64,000 nt of DNA. It comes from Ligustrum vulgare. Taxonomy: Eukaryota > Streptophyta > Magnoliopsida > Lamiales > Oleaceae. Within the stretch, counting starts at the first letter, position 1. The number at the start of each line of letters is the position of its first letter. This document shows, piece by piece, positions 1 through 11,075 of this stretch. The notes below the pieces were generated by a model, which was not told the origin of the DNA, did not search any database, and saw only the letters and a program-made list of their open reading frames with translations. A program made the position numbers and the translations under genes. Location: contig OY743184.1 of the NCBI GenBank assembly GCA_963555705.1, positions 20,945,859 to 21,009,858 on the forward strand, in the 5' to 3' direction.

Positions 1-1279
1 ACAAAAACATAACCTGATGTACTCCTTCTGTCATCTATATCTCCAGCGTAGTGACTATCTGTATAGGCAAATAGCTTTTCGTCTCCTCCCTTTCTATAAA
101 GAATCCCAAAAGTAGAAGTTCCTTTCAAATATCTTAGCACTCACTTCACTGCTTGGAGATGAAGCCCAGTGAGGCGATCCATATACCTGCTCAAAAGACT
201 CACCACATACATAATGTCGGGTTGAGTAGCCGTCAAATACATTAGACTACCAATAATTTGATTGTAACAGCTACTATCTACCCTGCTTCCATTCTCATCT
301 TTCATTAGTTTGCAACCTGGAACAATTGGATTATGAACCGAATTGCATATATCCATATCAAACCTTTCCAGCACCTCCTGTGTGTATCTCTTTTGACATA
401 TAAAAATCTCCTCTTGCCTTTGCATTACTTCTATGCCAAGGAAATATCTCATTTTTCCAAGGTCTGTCATGTCAAACTCATGTTTCATAGAATTTTTAAA
501 TAATTGAACAAACATATGCTCATTAAAAAACAAGTCATCGACATAGAGACAGATAATGAGAATTTTACCTCATTTTCCTACTTTTATGAACAAAGTGTGC
601 TCATAAGGGCATCTCTCAAAACCTTCATTCGTAAAATATGACTCTATTCTACTATACCAAGCTTGTGGAGCTTGTTTTAGTCCCTATAAAACCTTCTTTA
701 ACCTACACACTTTCTGTTCTTCACCTTTCTTTTCATAACTAGGAGGTTTTTTAACGAAAACCTCTTCACTTAGCTCTCCATGGAGAAAAGCTGACTTGAC
801 ATCTAGCTGAAAAATTATCCATCCTTTCTGAGCTGCAAAAGAGACTACCAATCGAACTGTTTCCATACGTGCCACAGGTGCAAAAACCTCAATATAGTCC
901 ATGCCATGTTTCTAGGTATAACCTTTGCAACCAAACGAGCTTTATACTTCTCCACCTCACCGTTTTCATTAAGCTTCGTCTTATGCACCCATTTCACATC
1001 AACCATTTTTGCCAAATTCATCAATTCCCAAGTACTATTTTTCTCTATTGATTCGATCTCCGCATCCATCGCTCTTCTCCATTTTGCATTTTTCATAGCA
1101 ACTTCAAAAGAAATTGGATCAGCAACTGCAAACATGACTAAGTTGCTCACATCTTCTTCATCAGAGAGGATATTTCCACTGTCATAATCTCTCATCCAAG
1201 TTGGTGGTCTCCTATTTCTGCCTTCATTTCGGCTACATGAACTTCCTTTAGCTAGATCATCTTGAGAAGAATTTTCCAC
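1..1279 (-). pseudogene. copia-1 reverse transcriptase, broken
   Basis: Three frame segments (1279-845, 902-684 and 533-141) read in order as a copia RT (RVT_2 family). The N-terminal part carries WRRAMDAEIESIEKNSTWEL and KYKARLVAK. The middle part has VFAPVARMETVR and QLDVKSAFLHGEL. The last part holds the FLGIEV region and the SLMYLTATQPDI block that precedes RNase H. The YVDD catalytic motif can be read just upstream of 533, in LCLYVDDLFF, so the active-site residues survive. Frame changes near 900 and in-frame stops at about 595-690 break the polyprotein. The enzyme would copy element RNA into cDNA in virus-like particles. RNase H lies outside the window. Confidence 0.9.
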
Positions 1280-1488
1280 ATCTTTTGTATCATCATTAAG
1301 ATGAGTTTCTTCATTAGAAGAATGCTCTACTTCTCCGTATGAATCATCATTGAAATTAGCTTCATTATTATCAACCTCGATTCCTTCTTCATCACTGTCA
1401 CCCCCACTCTAAATCAGGTATAGCAGATTCTTTATGGCTCTTATCCCAATCCCAACTTTTATCTTCTTCAAAGACACATCTCTGCTAA

Positions 1489-2232
1489 CTATAATCTATA
1501 TGCTTTTGACTCCTCGCTAACTCCAAGTAAAACACAAACCAAACCTTTTTCATTTAGTTTTATTCTTTTACTCTCAGGTACATAAATGTGAGAAACGTAT
1601 CCAAAAACTCGAAAGTAACTTACTGATGGTTGAATTCCACTCCAAGCTTCTTTTGGAGTTCTATTTTTTATTGCAAATGTTGGACTTCTATCCAAAACAT
1701 ATACAGTCCAGTTGACTGCTTCAAGCCAAAAAGTTCTTGGGATTTTCTTCTCAGATAGCATGATACGAACCATATTCATAATGGTTCTATTCTTTTTTTC
1801 TACAACCCCGTTCTGCTGTGGAGTGTAAGCAGCTTTCAATTGTCTACGTATTCCATTTTTATTACAAAATTTGAGAAACTCTTGTGATATAAATTCACTG
1901 TCACAATCAGTATGTACACATTTGATGGAAGAACCTGTTTCTTTCTCAACAAAATTCTTATAACTCTTGAAAATAGCAAAAACTTCTAATTTCTCAACCA
2001 AGAAATAAATCCAGGTTTTACGACTAAAGTCATCAATGAAGCTAAGCAGGTACCTTTTCTTGCTGTTTGAAATGGGGGTAATTGATCCACAGAGATCGGC
2101 ATGTACTAATTCAAGGATTTGAGAAGCACTCCATTTTCTCTTCTTTTGGAATGGATCTCTGTGTTGCTTTCCTACCAAATAGTCTTTACAAAGTTCTAAA
2201 GGAGTTTTGAGTTTGGACAGGCCACTCACCAT
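1489..2232 (-). pseudogene. copia-1 integrase core
   Basis: A continuous frame of about 247 residues covers the rve-type integrase core. It starts near the zinc-binding part (LCKDYLVGKQHRDPF), followed by VHADLCG (first catalytic Asp), HTDCDSEF (second Asp; families usually read TDxGGEF) and QQNGVVEKKNRT (catalytic Glu). The tail IKLNEKGLVCVLLGVSEESK is the usual copia post-core segment. It joins element cDNA to the chromosome. The frame is open, but it is separated by stops from both protease and RT, and the residues around the second Asp are altered. It is best read as the best-preserved domain of a dead element. Confidence 0.9.
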
Positions 2233-2238
2233 ATTTTT

Positions 2239-2520
2239 CTATTGAAGAGTTCTCAGACCTTTGAAGCTCAAGTGCCCATACCAAAGGTGCCAGAGATAGG
2301 TGGAGTCTACGGTGGTTATGTTGAAACAAGTAGATGATTGTGGATGAGAGATAGAGTGCAAAATAAACATCATGTTCGAAGATATTTCGATCTCCATAAT
2401 AAAGACTTTCTGTGGATGAAAAATTTTACACTTTCCACTTTGAATCAGAATAGCAAGTCCCTTCTCTTGCAACTGCCCAATGCTTAATAAATTGTTCTTC
2501 AGGTCAGGTACATAAAACAC
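2239..2520 (-). pseudogene. copia-1 GAG-pre-integrase segment
   Basis: About 93 residues contain VPDLKNNLLSIGQLQEKG and end with YLWHLWYGHLSFKGLRTLQ. The WHxxxGH pattern is the zinc-binding GAG-pre-integrase module that sits just before the integrase core in copia polyproteins. The frame stops 6 bp before the integrase frame, so the junction is broken by a frame change. Confidence 0.85.
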
Positions 2521-2532
2521 CCATGTGATTAT

Positions 2533-2860
2533 CTAAATGATCCCATTTACTTGTAACCTTACATTGCCTTTTCCCATCACAGTCATGCTTGAGTTGTTGC
2601 CCAACTTCACTGTTTCCCTAAAAGTTTCATTAAGGTCGGAGAAATAACCTTTATTGCCACGCATATGATTACTACAACCTGAGTCAAGAAACCACACATC
2701 TTCTCTACGGGCTTGATTTGCCTCCGCTAAAGAAATCAACAACATTTCCTCTACAACCTCTGCACAGTTAGCCTCCTTCTCCTCACCTGGACATTCATAT
2801 AAAAAATGTCCTAGCTATGACAGTTGTAGCACTCCACAATGGACTTATCAAAACTTTGTC
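2533..2860 (-). pseudogene. copia-1 zinc knuckle and aspartic protease
   Basis: The protease reads VWFLDSGCSNHM, the copia version of the D-S/T-G active site, followed by VKLGNNSSMTVMGKGNVRL. Upstream on the minus strand (about 2860-2790) a CCHC zinc knuckle can be read in two frames: CYNCH, then after a frameshift LGHFLYEC. The knuckle binds element RNA and the protease would cut the polyprotein. The frameshift inside the knuckle separates it from gag. The protease frame ends where the next domain starts in another frame. Confidence 0.85.
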
Positions 2861-3080
2861 TGCCTCTTCCTCTTGGAAGAGGTAATTCATAACTTTCAAG
2901 TCCCTCAACTTTTGATCTTCAATCTCCTTCTTATGTGCATCAGTGAGATCAACTCCTTCTGCTGCTACAGAGATTCCATTCTCAATCAAACTCCAATATT
3001 CCTTTGACCGCAAGAAGTTCTCCATGAGCATAGACCAATGATCATAGTGGCCATCAAACTTTGGGTTGCACAAAGCTGCT
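2795..3080 (-). pseudogene. copia-1 gag N-terminus, internally deleted
   Basis: The frame reads NPKFDGHYDHWSMLMENFLR, the typical start of a copia gag, followed by the SLIENG region. After LRDLKVMNYLFQ the sequence jumps almost directly to the RNA-binding tail that precedes the zinc knuckle. Most of the central capsid-like region is therefore missing. Copia gag proteins normally need several hundred residues to form particles, so this one could not assemble. Confidence 0.8.
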
Positions 3081-3151
3081 TTCCGAGGCCATATTCTTAC
3101 TGCTAAGCATTAAAAAGACTACTCCTTCTTAATTTTAATCAGGCCCCTTGA

Positions 3152-3168
3152 TGATGGCTCTGATACCA
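3152..3168 (-). other. copia-1 primer-binding site
   Basis: On the minus strand this reads TGGTATCAGAGCCATCAT, complementary to the 3' end of initiator methionine tRNA, the standard primer for plant copia elements. It lies 2 bp from the LTR edge at 3171, which fixes element orientation and LTR end. Confidence 0.9.
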
Positions 3169-3170
3169 GA

Positions 3171-3400
3171 TGTAAAGAACAGATTGCTTAAATGAAGTAA
3201 ATGGAAATTGAGAGAACATAATCTGCCATTTATTAAATTACAGAAAATGGCTATATATAACCTTACAGGAATAACAGAAATCAGATAAATAAACTACTGG
3301 AAAACAAAATATCTTAAGAAATGATTTATTCAACAACTAGGAAACTAACATATCCAATTCCAAAAGACTCGCTCAATACTAAGAACTGATAGTCTTAACA
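3171..3400 (-). repeat. copia-1 5' LTR
   Basis: The plus strand begins TGTAAAGAAC next to the primer-binding site and ends AGTCTTAACA, so the minus-strand LTR runs TGTTAAGACT to GTTCTTTACA, with near-inverted ends. A TATATATAGCC box (minus strand, about 3250) lies inside. The outer boundary could instead be at 3350 (...CTAACA). I prefer 3400 because its ends match best. Confidence 0.65.
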
Positions 3401-4721
3401 AAACTTGAGTCGATCGTCTTGCAACCGTCGTTCAAGAATTTAGCCATCGTTCAAGAAATTATTCATTAACAAAAGATTCAAACTGTATGCTCAATTTGTC
3501 TCAATTACAAAACTGAATTAACATTACAAGAAAATTCATTTAAGAATTCGAAATATGTGCATTAAGCCATTAACAGTTAGCAATGCCAAATGAAACAAAA
3601 CACAGGAGCCAAGATTAATTGATAAACTCCTTTTGATCGACAATATTTCGAAAAATTGAAATACTCACAGCTATTACAAAAGCTTTGAAAACAAGAAAAA
3701 ACTTTAACATGAGAAACTATTTACTAGGAGAAGAAAAAAAGTCCTAGCCAACAACATTTAGAAACAAACATAAACATGAGTAATCAATAAAACAAAATGG
3801 CATGAAGCATCAATTTAATACCATCAACTGTATATTTGCATAAAACAACTAGCTAAATTTGTGATTAATTATAGATTATGATAGAAGAAAATATGTTCAA
3901 GGAAGTTATGTGAGGATGATATTGATTATTAGTGAAAAAATTAAACTGGGTCAAAAATAAAAAGTAATGTGTCCACTTTCGACCAAGAGCATATTACAGA
4001 AAATCTCAAAAATAATGTGGTGGTCAAATTTTGAAGGTAAAAAATCTGAACACTTCAAAATAAACTATAATCTTGTTCATCATATAAAAATGTCTTCATG
4101 GTTTGAACCACCTAATTAATGCTGATTTTATCATGTTTGATTATACCCTTACAACTCCAGGTGTGAAATTACGTGTGAACACAATAACTAATCGAACCGA
4201 AACCATTCGATTTTCCGCTTGAATGGAACAAAATCGAAAGTGTCGATTCCTTCAATAACCGAATCGATATTCAAAAAAATATGTCAAACTGGTAATGCAT
4301 CATCAAACTTTACAATTTAAGAAGCACGTTGAACTAAGAAAAAAAATTATATAGATAGTCAAACATACAAAACTTTAATAGGAAAAATACCTTTACAAGA
4401 ATGGTACTATTTTGCACAAAAAAAGTGCCAATATCTTTGTGTGGTGAAAGGTTGGCAGGTTTCGAAACAAGTTTCTCTTCCACTCCACTAATTTTTGGAC
4501 ATATATTTTTCAAAGTGAAATATAGACTTCATTTATGATTTTTTGACGAGCCAAATTTTACTGTATAAAAATATTATGAATTTTCTCTTTTAATTAATTT
4601 AAATGTATAAACATTTTTTTAATTAAAATTCTTCCTTACATGTCCAAAATGTGCCACTCTAACATATATTTTCGACCAATCCGTCAAATTCAAGTTCCAC
4701 GAGACATAAATCTTGTGGAAG

Positions 4722-5385
4722 TGCTAAAATGGTGATTAAACTTTAACTTCTTAGCCCAATGATGTCAACCCAACAAATTCTGGTGGTCCAATTTCCGAAT
4801 TCTGCAACCCGGCTGCCCATTTACTTCATGTGTAATCTCGCATTTTGTAAACACGAATTCTGCCTAATTTAGTTAGATGGTGGAGATGAAGCCTGATGGA
4901 ATGCTGGTGGCCGTTGAATGTAAGTCTTCTTTTGACTAGGCTTAAATTCCTTAGGATGCCTCTTTTTTGGATCCTTCTATTAGACTCTTCATTTCTTTCT
5001 CTCATTTTTTGATTTTTCTCTTTGAAGATCCTCTGGTTCTTCTTCTTCTTTGTTCCAAAATTTCCTTGGTGGGGTTTGGAGCGATATATGGTTTTGTTCA
5101 GTGTATGATGAACAGTAATTTCCTAGGTTACTTGGTGTGATCTATTGAGAGAAAAGTTTAGAGTGGTTGGGTCTGAGGGCGAGTTTCTTGAATATGTAAA
5201 GGTTTTGTATCATTTGTACGCTGGTGAATCATTATCTAGTGGATTTAGAGCAAAATCCCAATTTGTGGTTGCTCAAACAGGTGACGTAGGCTTTGCCGAA
5301 AAATCCTGGCCTTCTGGCAAAACAAATCATGATGTTCTTATATTTTCTTACAAGTTTTGTGGTTACGTTGTGGTTAAATTTACCA
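4722..5385 (+). repeat. copia-2 5' LTR
   Basis: It starts TGCTAAAATGG, aligning with TGTTGGACCAG of the 3' LTR, and ends at TTTACCA just before the primer-binding site. Shared landmarks are GATGAAGCCTGATGGAATGC and TGGTTTTGTTCA. An 82-residue open frame inside it (5145-5393) is not a gene: the 3' LTR does not keep it. Confidence 0.85.
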
Positions 5386-5387
5386 AC

Positions 5388-5399
5388 TGGTAACAAAGC
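5388..5399 (+). other. copia-2 primer-binding site
   Basis: TGGTAACAAAGC differs at two positions from the initiator-tRNA site TGGTATCAGAGC and lies 2 bp from the LTR end. Confidence 0.7.
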
Positions 5400-5897
5400 A
5401 ATTGATGGATCATTGTGGTTAAAAACCTTATATCTTCATGAGTCTTGAAATTTAAGGGGTATTTTGTAACCCACTTGATGTGATATTAAACAGATCTAGT
5501 TTTCAGTGTTTTATATTTTGTGATCTGTATCTTTGGTAACGATTTCTGACCTTTTATGGTTTCATAATTCATTACTTGAATTGTGTATCTTGGATCTCAT
5601 GTTTGAAACTGCTTAGATCTTCCTTTGTCTAGGTTTCATGCAAGAACCCTAAAATATGAGGGGACTGAATTTTGTTTCTTCAAGATTATATTATTCTACA
5701 CTGATTTCTTATAACTGCTAGTATTTCTCTTGATAACAGTAATTTTCTGTATAAAGTTACTTTTTGTAAGCACTCATAAATCTGCTACCCTGCTATCCCA
5801 AATTTTCGAATTTTCTGAAAATCAAACAGTCATTTTATTTTTTGAAATTTACTGGTTCTTCATTTTTCAAGTTTTTTAAAGGAGAAAAACCAGTATA

Positions 5898-6424
5898 GGA
5901 ATCACAAAGGTTGACTTTAAAATTTGGACTTGAAAAGGTGATTTTAATATTTGGAGTCAAAAAATGAAAGCCTTACTATTACAACAAAGATGTGCAAAAA
6001 CTTTAGAAAAGTCTTGGGATACTGGCTTTGAAGAAGCAAAGAAAAATGAACAATCTGAAATTGTATGGAGTACTATGTTTCTACATTATATGACAATGTT
6101 ATTATGGAAGTTGATGATATTGATACTACATCTGATTTATGGGATAAACTTACCGCCCTATATAAAGCCAAAACTCTTCCTAATAAGTGCTATCTCTGGA
6201 AACAATTTTTCAGTTTCAAATTTGATCCCAATTCTGACCTAGAAACAAACCTGGATAAATTTACCAAATTGTCTCTTGATCTAATTAATAGTGATGAAAC
6301 TATTTTTAAAGATCAACAATATGTTGGTCTACTTAGTGCTTTGTCTGATGAATATAATGACGTGAAAAATGCCCTTGAATATGGAAGAGAATCTGTAACA
6401 GTTGATTTATCATCTCTTCTTTAA
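5898..6424 (+). pseudogene. copia-2 gag capsid region
   Basis: The reading starts with IGITKVDFKIW and FNIWSQKMKALLLQQRCAKTL, the usual N-terminus of copia gag proteins. It then shifts frame near 6060 into YDNVIMEVDDIDTTSDLWDK and LYKAKTLPNKCYLWKQFFSF, which is the UBN2-type gag core. It ends at a stop just after DLSSLL at 6424, where LKNKELKLK would normally continue. The protein would package the element RNA. One frameshift and one stop break it. The first 49 codon-equivalents after 5964 are also present in the downstream duplicate, which stops at 15552. Confidence 0.88.
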
Positions 6425-6597
6425 GAAATAAAGAACTGAAACTAAAAGCTGATGGAACCAGTCTTATGGCAAAAGGGAAAAGTTCCTTTAAGGGAAATAA
6501 CCTTAAAAATTGGAACAAAGACCCTAACAAAAGAAAATAAACTTTTGAAAGATTTACTAAGGGAAAGAATAAACATCCAAATCAAGAAAAAGATAAG

Positions 6598-7230
6598 GTG
6601 AGGAAGTGTTATTTTTGTGGAAAAATAGGACACTTCGTAAAAGATTGTTATAAGAGAAAAGAAGAACTTCAAAAAATGCAAAAGGTTGAAGGTGGAGCTG
6701 CTATAGCTTATGAGGAAGCTATAACCTCAAATGAGCAAGTGTATATGACTTGCAGTACTTTTGAAAGGGAAGATTGGATCCTTGATTCTGGGTGTACATT
6801 TCACATGTCACCCTACAAGGAATACTTCATTGAGTTAGCTGAAGTTAGGGGGGAAGTCATTATGAGAAATGATATTTCATGTAGGATCAGAGGGATTGGT
6901 AAAACTGTCTTAAAAGTAGAAAATGATAAGATTCTGACTCTTGAGAAAATAAGGTATATTCCTGAATTAAAAAGGAATTTAATCTCACATGGTATTTTAG
7001 ATGATGAAGGTTTTAATATTATTATCAAAAGAAGAGTCATTACCATTCAAAATAATTTTACCAAAATTATCTTTGTCCCCAAAACTAATGGAATTTATTC
7101 TCTATCTGCAAAACCTCCTATAACTACAACAATTTTTCAAAATGATCAGTCTGAGTTATGGCATAAAAGGTTAGGTCACATTAATGATAAAAACCTTCAT
7201 CTTTTTAAAAAAGGGACTGTTAAGGGATGA
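6598..7230 (+). pseudogene. copia-2 zinc knuckle, protease and GAG-pre-integrase
   Basis: The longest clean frame of the element (about 210 residues) begins with the zinc knuckle CYFCGKIGHFVKDC (CX2CX4HX4C). The aspartic protease active site follows in DWILDSGCTFHMSP. Then come the SHGILDDEGF strand region and, at the end, LWHKRLGHINDKNLHLFKKG, the GAG-pre-integrase module. It stops at 7230. The integrase frame starts a few bases away in another frame. Confidence 0.9.
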
Positions 7231-7960
7231 TAAGATTGAAAAATTGTCTTTTTGTGAACAATGTATTTTTGGAAAACAAACAAAATAACCTTTTACTAGT
7301 AGGGTTCACAAATGATCATCCATACTTGACTATTTACATGCTGACCTTTGGGACCAGCCATTGTAAACACTTATTCGGATTTCAGATTTTTTTTCTTTTA
7401 ATTATTGATGATTTTTCAAGGAAAAACTGGGTTCTGCTCTAAGAAATAAATCTAAAACATGTCAACAGTTTAAGGATTGGAAAACTCTCACTGAAAATCA
7501 AGTCAATAAGAATATTAAAACTTTTAGAACTGATAATGAACATGAATTTTTCAATGAGGAGTTTGATTTTTTCTATAAAGAAAATGGCATTCTTAGGCAT
7601 AGAACAGTTACCTATACCCCTCAACATAATGGCCTTGCAGAAAGAATGAATAAGACCTTATTAGAAAAGGCGAGATGCATGTTAATCAGTTCTGTCCTTC
7701 CAAAATTGTTTTTGGGGGAGAAGTAGTTAAGACCGCATCTTACCTCATTAACAAATGTCATTGGTCACCTAGTTGACTATTCCAGATTGAGGACCTTTGG
7801 GTGTGCTGCATACGTACAGCAAAGTGAGGGGAAGTTAGAATCAAGGTCTGTGAAGGGTGTCTTCTTAGGATATGAAGAGGGGATTAAAGGTTATAGAATC
7901 TGCTTAAGTATCAGGTTGGGTGCAAGTTATTATTAGCAAGAATGTTATATTCAAGAAAAT
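7227..7960 (+). pseudogene. copia-2 integrase, multiply broken
   Basis: Fragments in several frames are recognisable: FLLIIDDFSRKNWVLL (about 7385-7440), then IKTFRTDNEHEFFNEEF (second catalytic Asp) and TPQHNGLAERMNKTLLEKAR (catalytic Glu), ending with YVQQSEGKLESRS and GVFLGYEEGIKGYR. At least three frame changes and stops interrupt it, and part of the core between about 7690 and 7800 is shortened. Confidence 0.85.
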
Positions 7961-8073
7961 AAGATGCCCTGTTTGAATAAAAAGGATCAACTTGAACAAA
8001 ATTAAAGTAAGAATACTGTGTTGATTGAACCAGAATTTTAAAACTCAGTCATGATAATAATAATCACATTGAG

Positions 8074-9080
8074 GTGGAGCAACCTCATTATCATGTTGAT
8101 CCTGAAATTGATATTGTTATTGAGGTGGCTGTAGAAGCTGATAATCCTTTTAAAGGATTACCAGTTGCCAGGGATAAGATCAGGAGGGATATAAGTCCTC
8201 CCATTAGATTTGCAGAAGCTGATTTTGCTTCTGCTTTAAATGGGAAAAACTTCCTGGAATCTAAACCTGACTCCTATGAGAAAGCTATAACCAGTAAAGA
8301 TTCTAATATTTGGTTAGCTTCCATGAAGGAAGAAATGAATTCTTTAATAAAGAATAAAACTTGGTCTCTTGCAAAACCTCCCAAAGATCAAAAGGAAATT
8401 GATTGTAAATGATTTACAAAATAAAGGAAAGTCAATCTAGTAATGACAATGTCAGGTTTAAGGCTAGACTAGTTGCAAAGGGTTTTACTCAAAGGGAAGG
8501 GGTGGATTATAATGAAATTTTCTCACCTGTTGTCAAATACACATCTATCAAAATACTTCTGACCTTAGTTGTTCAATATGATTTTGAATTAGAACAATTA
8601 GATATTAAAACTGCATTTCTTAATGAAAACTTGAAAGAAAAGATTTATATGGTTCAATCTAAAGGTTTTGAACAAAAAGGAAAAGAAAACTTGTTGTGTC
8701 TTTTACATAAATCTTTATATAGAATGAAACAAGCCCCAAACAATAGTATAAAAGATTTGATACTTTTATAAATTGTCTTGATTTCAATAAAAGTGAATAT
8801 GATCCTTGTTTCTATAATAAAGATAATGGTGGTTCAAATTCCTGTTATCTGTTATTTTATGTTAATGACATGTTACTTGCATGTTGTAATATTGTTGAAA
8901 TTAATCACATAAAACGGAAACTAAGTGATGAGTTTGAAATGAAAGAATCAAGCCCTATTAGGAGAATTTTAGGAATGGAAATAAAAAGGGATAGGATAGT
9001 AAATAAACTATTTTTGCATCAGAATTCCTATATCTTAAAAGTGTTAAAAAGATTTTCTTTGTCTGAATACTTTGCAGCAA
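8074..9080 (+). pseudogene. copia-2 reverse transcriptase, active site changed
   Basis: The first frame (to 8412) ends with WLASMKEEMNSLIKNKTWSL. The next (8409-8771) gives FKARLVAKGFTQREGVDY, YNEIFSPVVKYTSIK and QLDIKTAFLNENL. The third (about 8790-9080) gives LLFYVNDMLLACC and ILGMEIKRDR. The second Asp of the YVDD active site is Asn here (YVND, about 8858-8872), which alone should abolish polymerisation. Two frame breaks add to the damage. Confidence 0.9.
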
Positions 9081-9246
9081 TAGATGTTGTTAATGAAGGT
9101 ATGTGGCTTAAAGGCTTGTTAAATGAGATTGGAATTGATGCAAATGAAGTTATTTTATGTTCTAATAATCAATCTACAATTCATTTAAGCAAGAATCATG
9201 TTTTTCACGATAGTACTAAACACATAGATGTGAAATTTCACTTCTA
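9081..9246 (+). pseudogene. copia-2 RNase H, C-terminal piece
   Basis: After LKRFSLSEYF the frame runs straight into AAIDVVNEGMWLKGLLNEIG and then ILCSNNQSTIHLSKN and STKHIDVKFHF. In intact copia elements well over a hundred residues separate these blocks, including the first RNase H catalytic residues. An in-frame deletion has therefore fused RT to the RNase H tail. The frame stops at 9245-9247. Confidence 0.85.
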
Positions 9247-9473
9247 AGAGACATGTTAGATAAGGAAATCTTGAGAATTCTTAAGGTGTCCAAAAAATGT
9301 AATCCTGCTTACATGGGAACAAAAATCTTGTATTTATATAAGTTTAAAGGTTGTTTGAATCTTTTAAATATTGTTAGTGGCTAAGCTTTGAAATGGTTGT
9401 AGGTACCAAGAGCAAATGAAAAAAGTTGAGGTTTTTTATTTTAAGTCCACTAGAAGCCAGTTAAAGTATAATC

Positions 9474-9484
9474 AAGGTGGAGAT
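9474..9484 (+). other. copia-2 polypurine tract
   Basis: AAGGTGGAGAT lies directly upstream of the 3' LTR. It matches the usual copia plus-strand primer sequence and confirms the LTR start at 9491. Confidence 0.85.
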
Positions 9485-9490
9485 TGTAAG

Positions 9491-10153
9491 TGTTGGACCA
9501 GTGATTAGACTTAACTTCTCAGCCCAATGATCCAAGCCCAACAAATTCTGGTGACCCAATTGTTGAATTCTGTAACCTGGCTTGCCCATTTACTCCATGT
9601 GTAATCTTGCATTTTGCAAACACGAGTTCTACCTAATTGAGTTGGACGGTGGAGATGAAGCCTGATGGAATGCTGGTGGCCATTGGATGCATGTCTTCTT
9701 CTGACTAGGCTTAAACACCTTGGGATGCCTCTTTCTGGATCCTTCTATCAAACTCTTCAATTCTTTCTCTCATTTTTTGGTTATTCTCTTTGAAGATCCT
9801 TTGGATCTACTACTTCGTTCCAAAAAAATTTGGGTGAGGTTTTGAGTGATATATGGTTTTGTTCACTGTATGATGAACGATAAATTTCTGGGTTACTTGG
9901 TGTGATATGTTGAGAGAAAACTTTAGAGTTTTTGGGTCTGAGGGCAGGTTTCTTAAATATGTAAAGGTTTTGTATCATTTTTACTTTGATGATTCATTAT
10001 CTATTGGATTTAGAGCAAAATCCCAATTTGTGGGTGCTCAAATGGGTGACGTAGGCTTTGTCTGACATTTGGGCCTTTTGGGAAAAAAATTGTGGTGTTT
10101 TTCTATTTTCTTACAGTTTTTGTGGTTACTCTATGATTATATTTACCAGCAGC
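9491..10153 (+). repeat. copia-2 3' LTR
   Basis: It starts TGTTGGACCAGTG after the polypurine tract and aligns with 4722-5385 to TTTACCAGCA. The many substitutions and small indels against the 5' LTR contrast with the near-identity of the 13110-15552 duplicate. Confidence 0.85.
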
Positions 10154-10159
10154 TTGGAA

Positions 10160-11067
10160 TACAAAAATCACAAAAAAATTGAAAGGAGAATTAGTTATTC
10201 ATTTGATTGATTTCATTGATAGCAAAACTGGATAAATCTATGTTTCTTTATTAATTTATGAAATGAGTTGAGAGGTTGAACTTAAGCATTAGCAATATGA
10301 AGTATTAATATATCAATACCCGCATTATTTTATTTCATTACACCTTATGAATTGTTACTACCATCTTCTCATTATTATGATTGATTTCAAAACCCAAAGA
10401 GGAAAGAAATTTTTTTTTGATTATTATTGAATTAGTTTGATACCGAGTTCAACCTATGAACTTGTATTTTATATTATTCAGTCATCTTCAAATGTAGTGT
10501 TCGTGATATATTGCAGCATAATTGAAGGTTTAAGGATGATTTAGTGGTAGATTTGTTGAAAATCAAATTGGGGTTCACTGACCAGAGGTAGATTTCTACT
10601 CTGAAGTTTAAAAATGTGAAATTTAGGGATACAAGTAGGAATTTAGCCATTTCCGAAACCCCACATTTCCAAAACCCCACTTCACCAGTTCCTAAACCCC
10701 ATATTCCATCTCACACACCCTCGCTCTACATTTTTCCTTGTTAGAAATGGCTTTGGCAGCGTTTTAAAACCTAGATTGGAGGCAAGTGTTCATTCTGATT
10801 CGACAAATACACTCCTCCAGGCTCCAACTGTCGAGTATCAGCCGCTATTTATGTGTCTTGTGTTGAAGCTTTAGGCTTTGAGCTTTAGAGTGGACATTTG
10901 GGCTAAACTAATTTCCTCTTGAGCTGAGCTAATCTATTATTTCTATGGAAATTATAGCCCAACAGGTTTTTAAAATCAACAATTCAAAAAGAGAGTTTAA
11001 AAGTTTTTAGTAAAACAATTAGGTGATAATGCATCTTTAAAATATTAATTAATAACATTATAATTCA
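10160..11067 (+). other. No gene seen
   Basis: AT-rich sequence with no convincing reading frame, element end or RNA gene. The direct repeat TTTCCGAAACCCCACA / TTTCCAAAACCCCAC at about 10650-10680 is the only local structure I noticed. Confidence 0.6.
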
Positions 11068-11075
11068 AAAACCCC

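Larger units (their letters stand above)
1..3400 (-). mobile_element. Ty1/copia retrotransposon 1 (5' part)
   Basis: Reading the minus strand from 3400 downward, the order is LTR, primer-binding site, gag, zinc knuckle, protease, GAG-pre-integrase, integrase and reverse transcriptase. This order, with integrase before RT, is diagnostic of Ty1/copia. The 3' part (RNase H, polypurine tract, 3' LTR) lies beyond position 1. Every domain is recognisable, but the frame is broken by stops, frameshifts and a gag deletion, so the copy is defective. The lineage is uncertain. No target duplication can be assessed because the other end is missing. Confidence 0.93.
3570..6012 (+). repeat. Source copy of 2,443-bp near-identical direct duplication
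   Basis: This segment recurs at 13110-15552 with a constant offset of 9,540. By eye there are only two mismatches: 5368 T versus 14908 C, and 5428 T versus 14968 C. It contains 1.15 kb of flanking DNA, the whole 5' LTR of copia-2 and the leader up to the first codons of gag. Here gag continues past 6012, whereas the other copy stops abruptly in unrelated sequence. This one is therefore the source. The flanking part (3570-4721) has no gene or element I recognise. Confidence 0.95.
4722..10153 (+). mobile_element. Ty1/copia retrotransposon 2, two LTRs, degenerate
   Basis: LTRs at 4722-5385 and 9491-about 10153 align over their full length but with many differences, so the insertion is old. Between them lie a primer-binding site, gag, zinc knuckle, protease, GAG-pre-integrase, integrase, RT, part of RNase H and a polypurine tract, in copia order. 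TGGAA occurs close to both outer ends (4716-4720 and 10155-10159), a possible but imperfectly placed target duplication. Stops, frameshifts, an altered RT active site and a deletion before RNase H make it non-autonomous. Confidence 0.92.

Noticed and set aside
5145..5393. Identical 82-residue frames at 5145-5393 and 14685-14933, which look like a conserved duplicated gene
   Set aside because: Both lie inside the copia-2 LTR that was duplicated as DNA, and the 3' LTR of the same element does not keep the frame.
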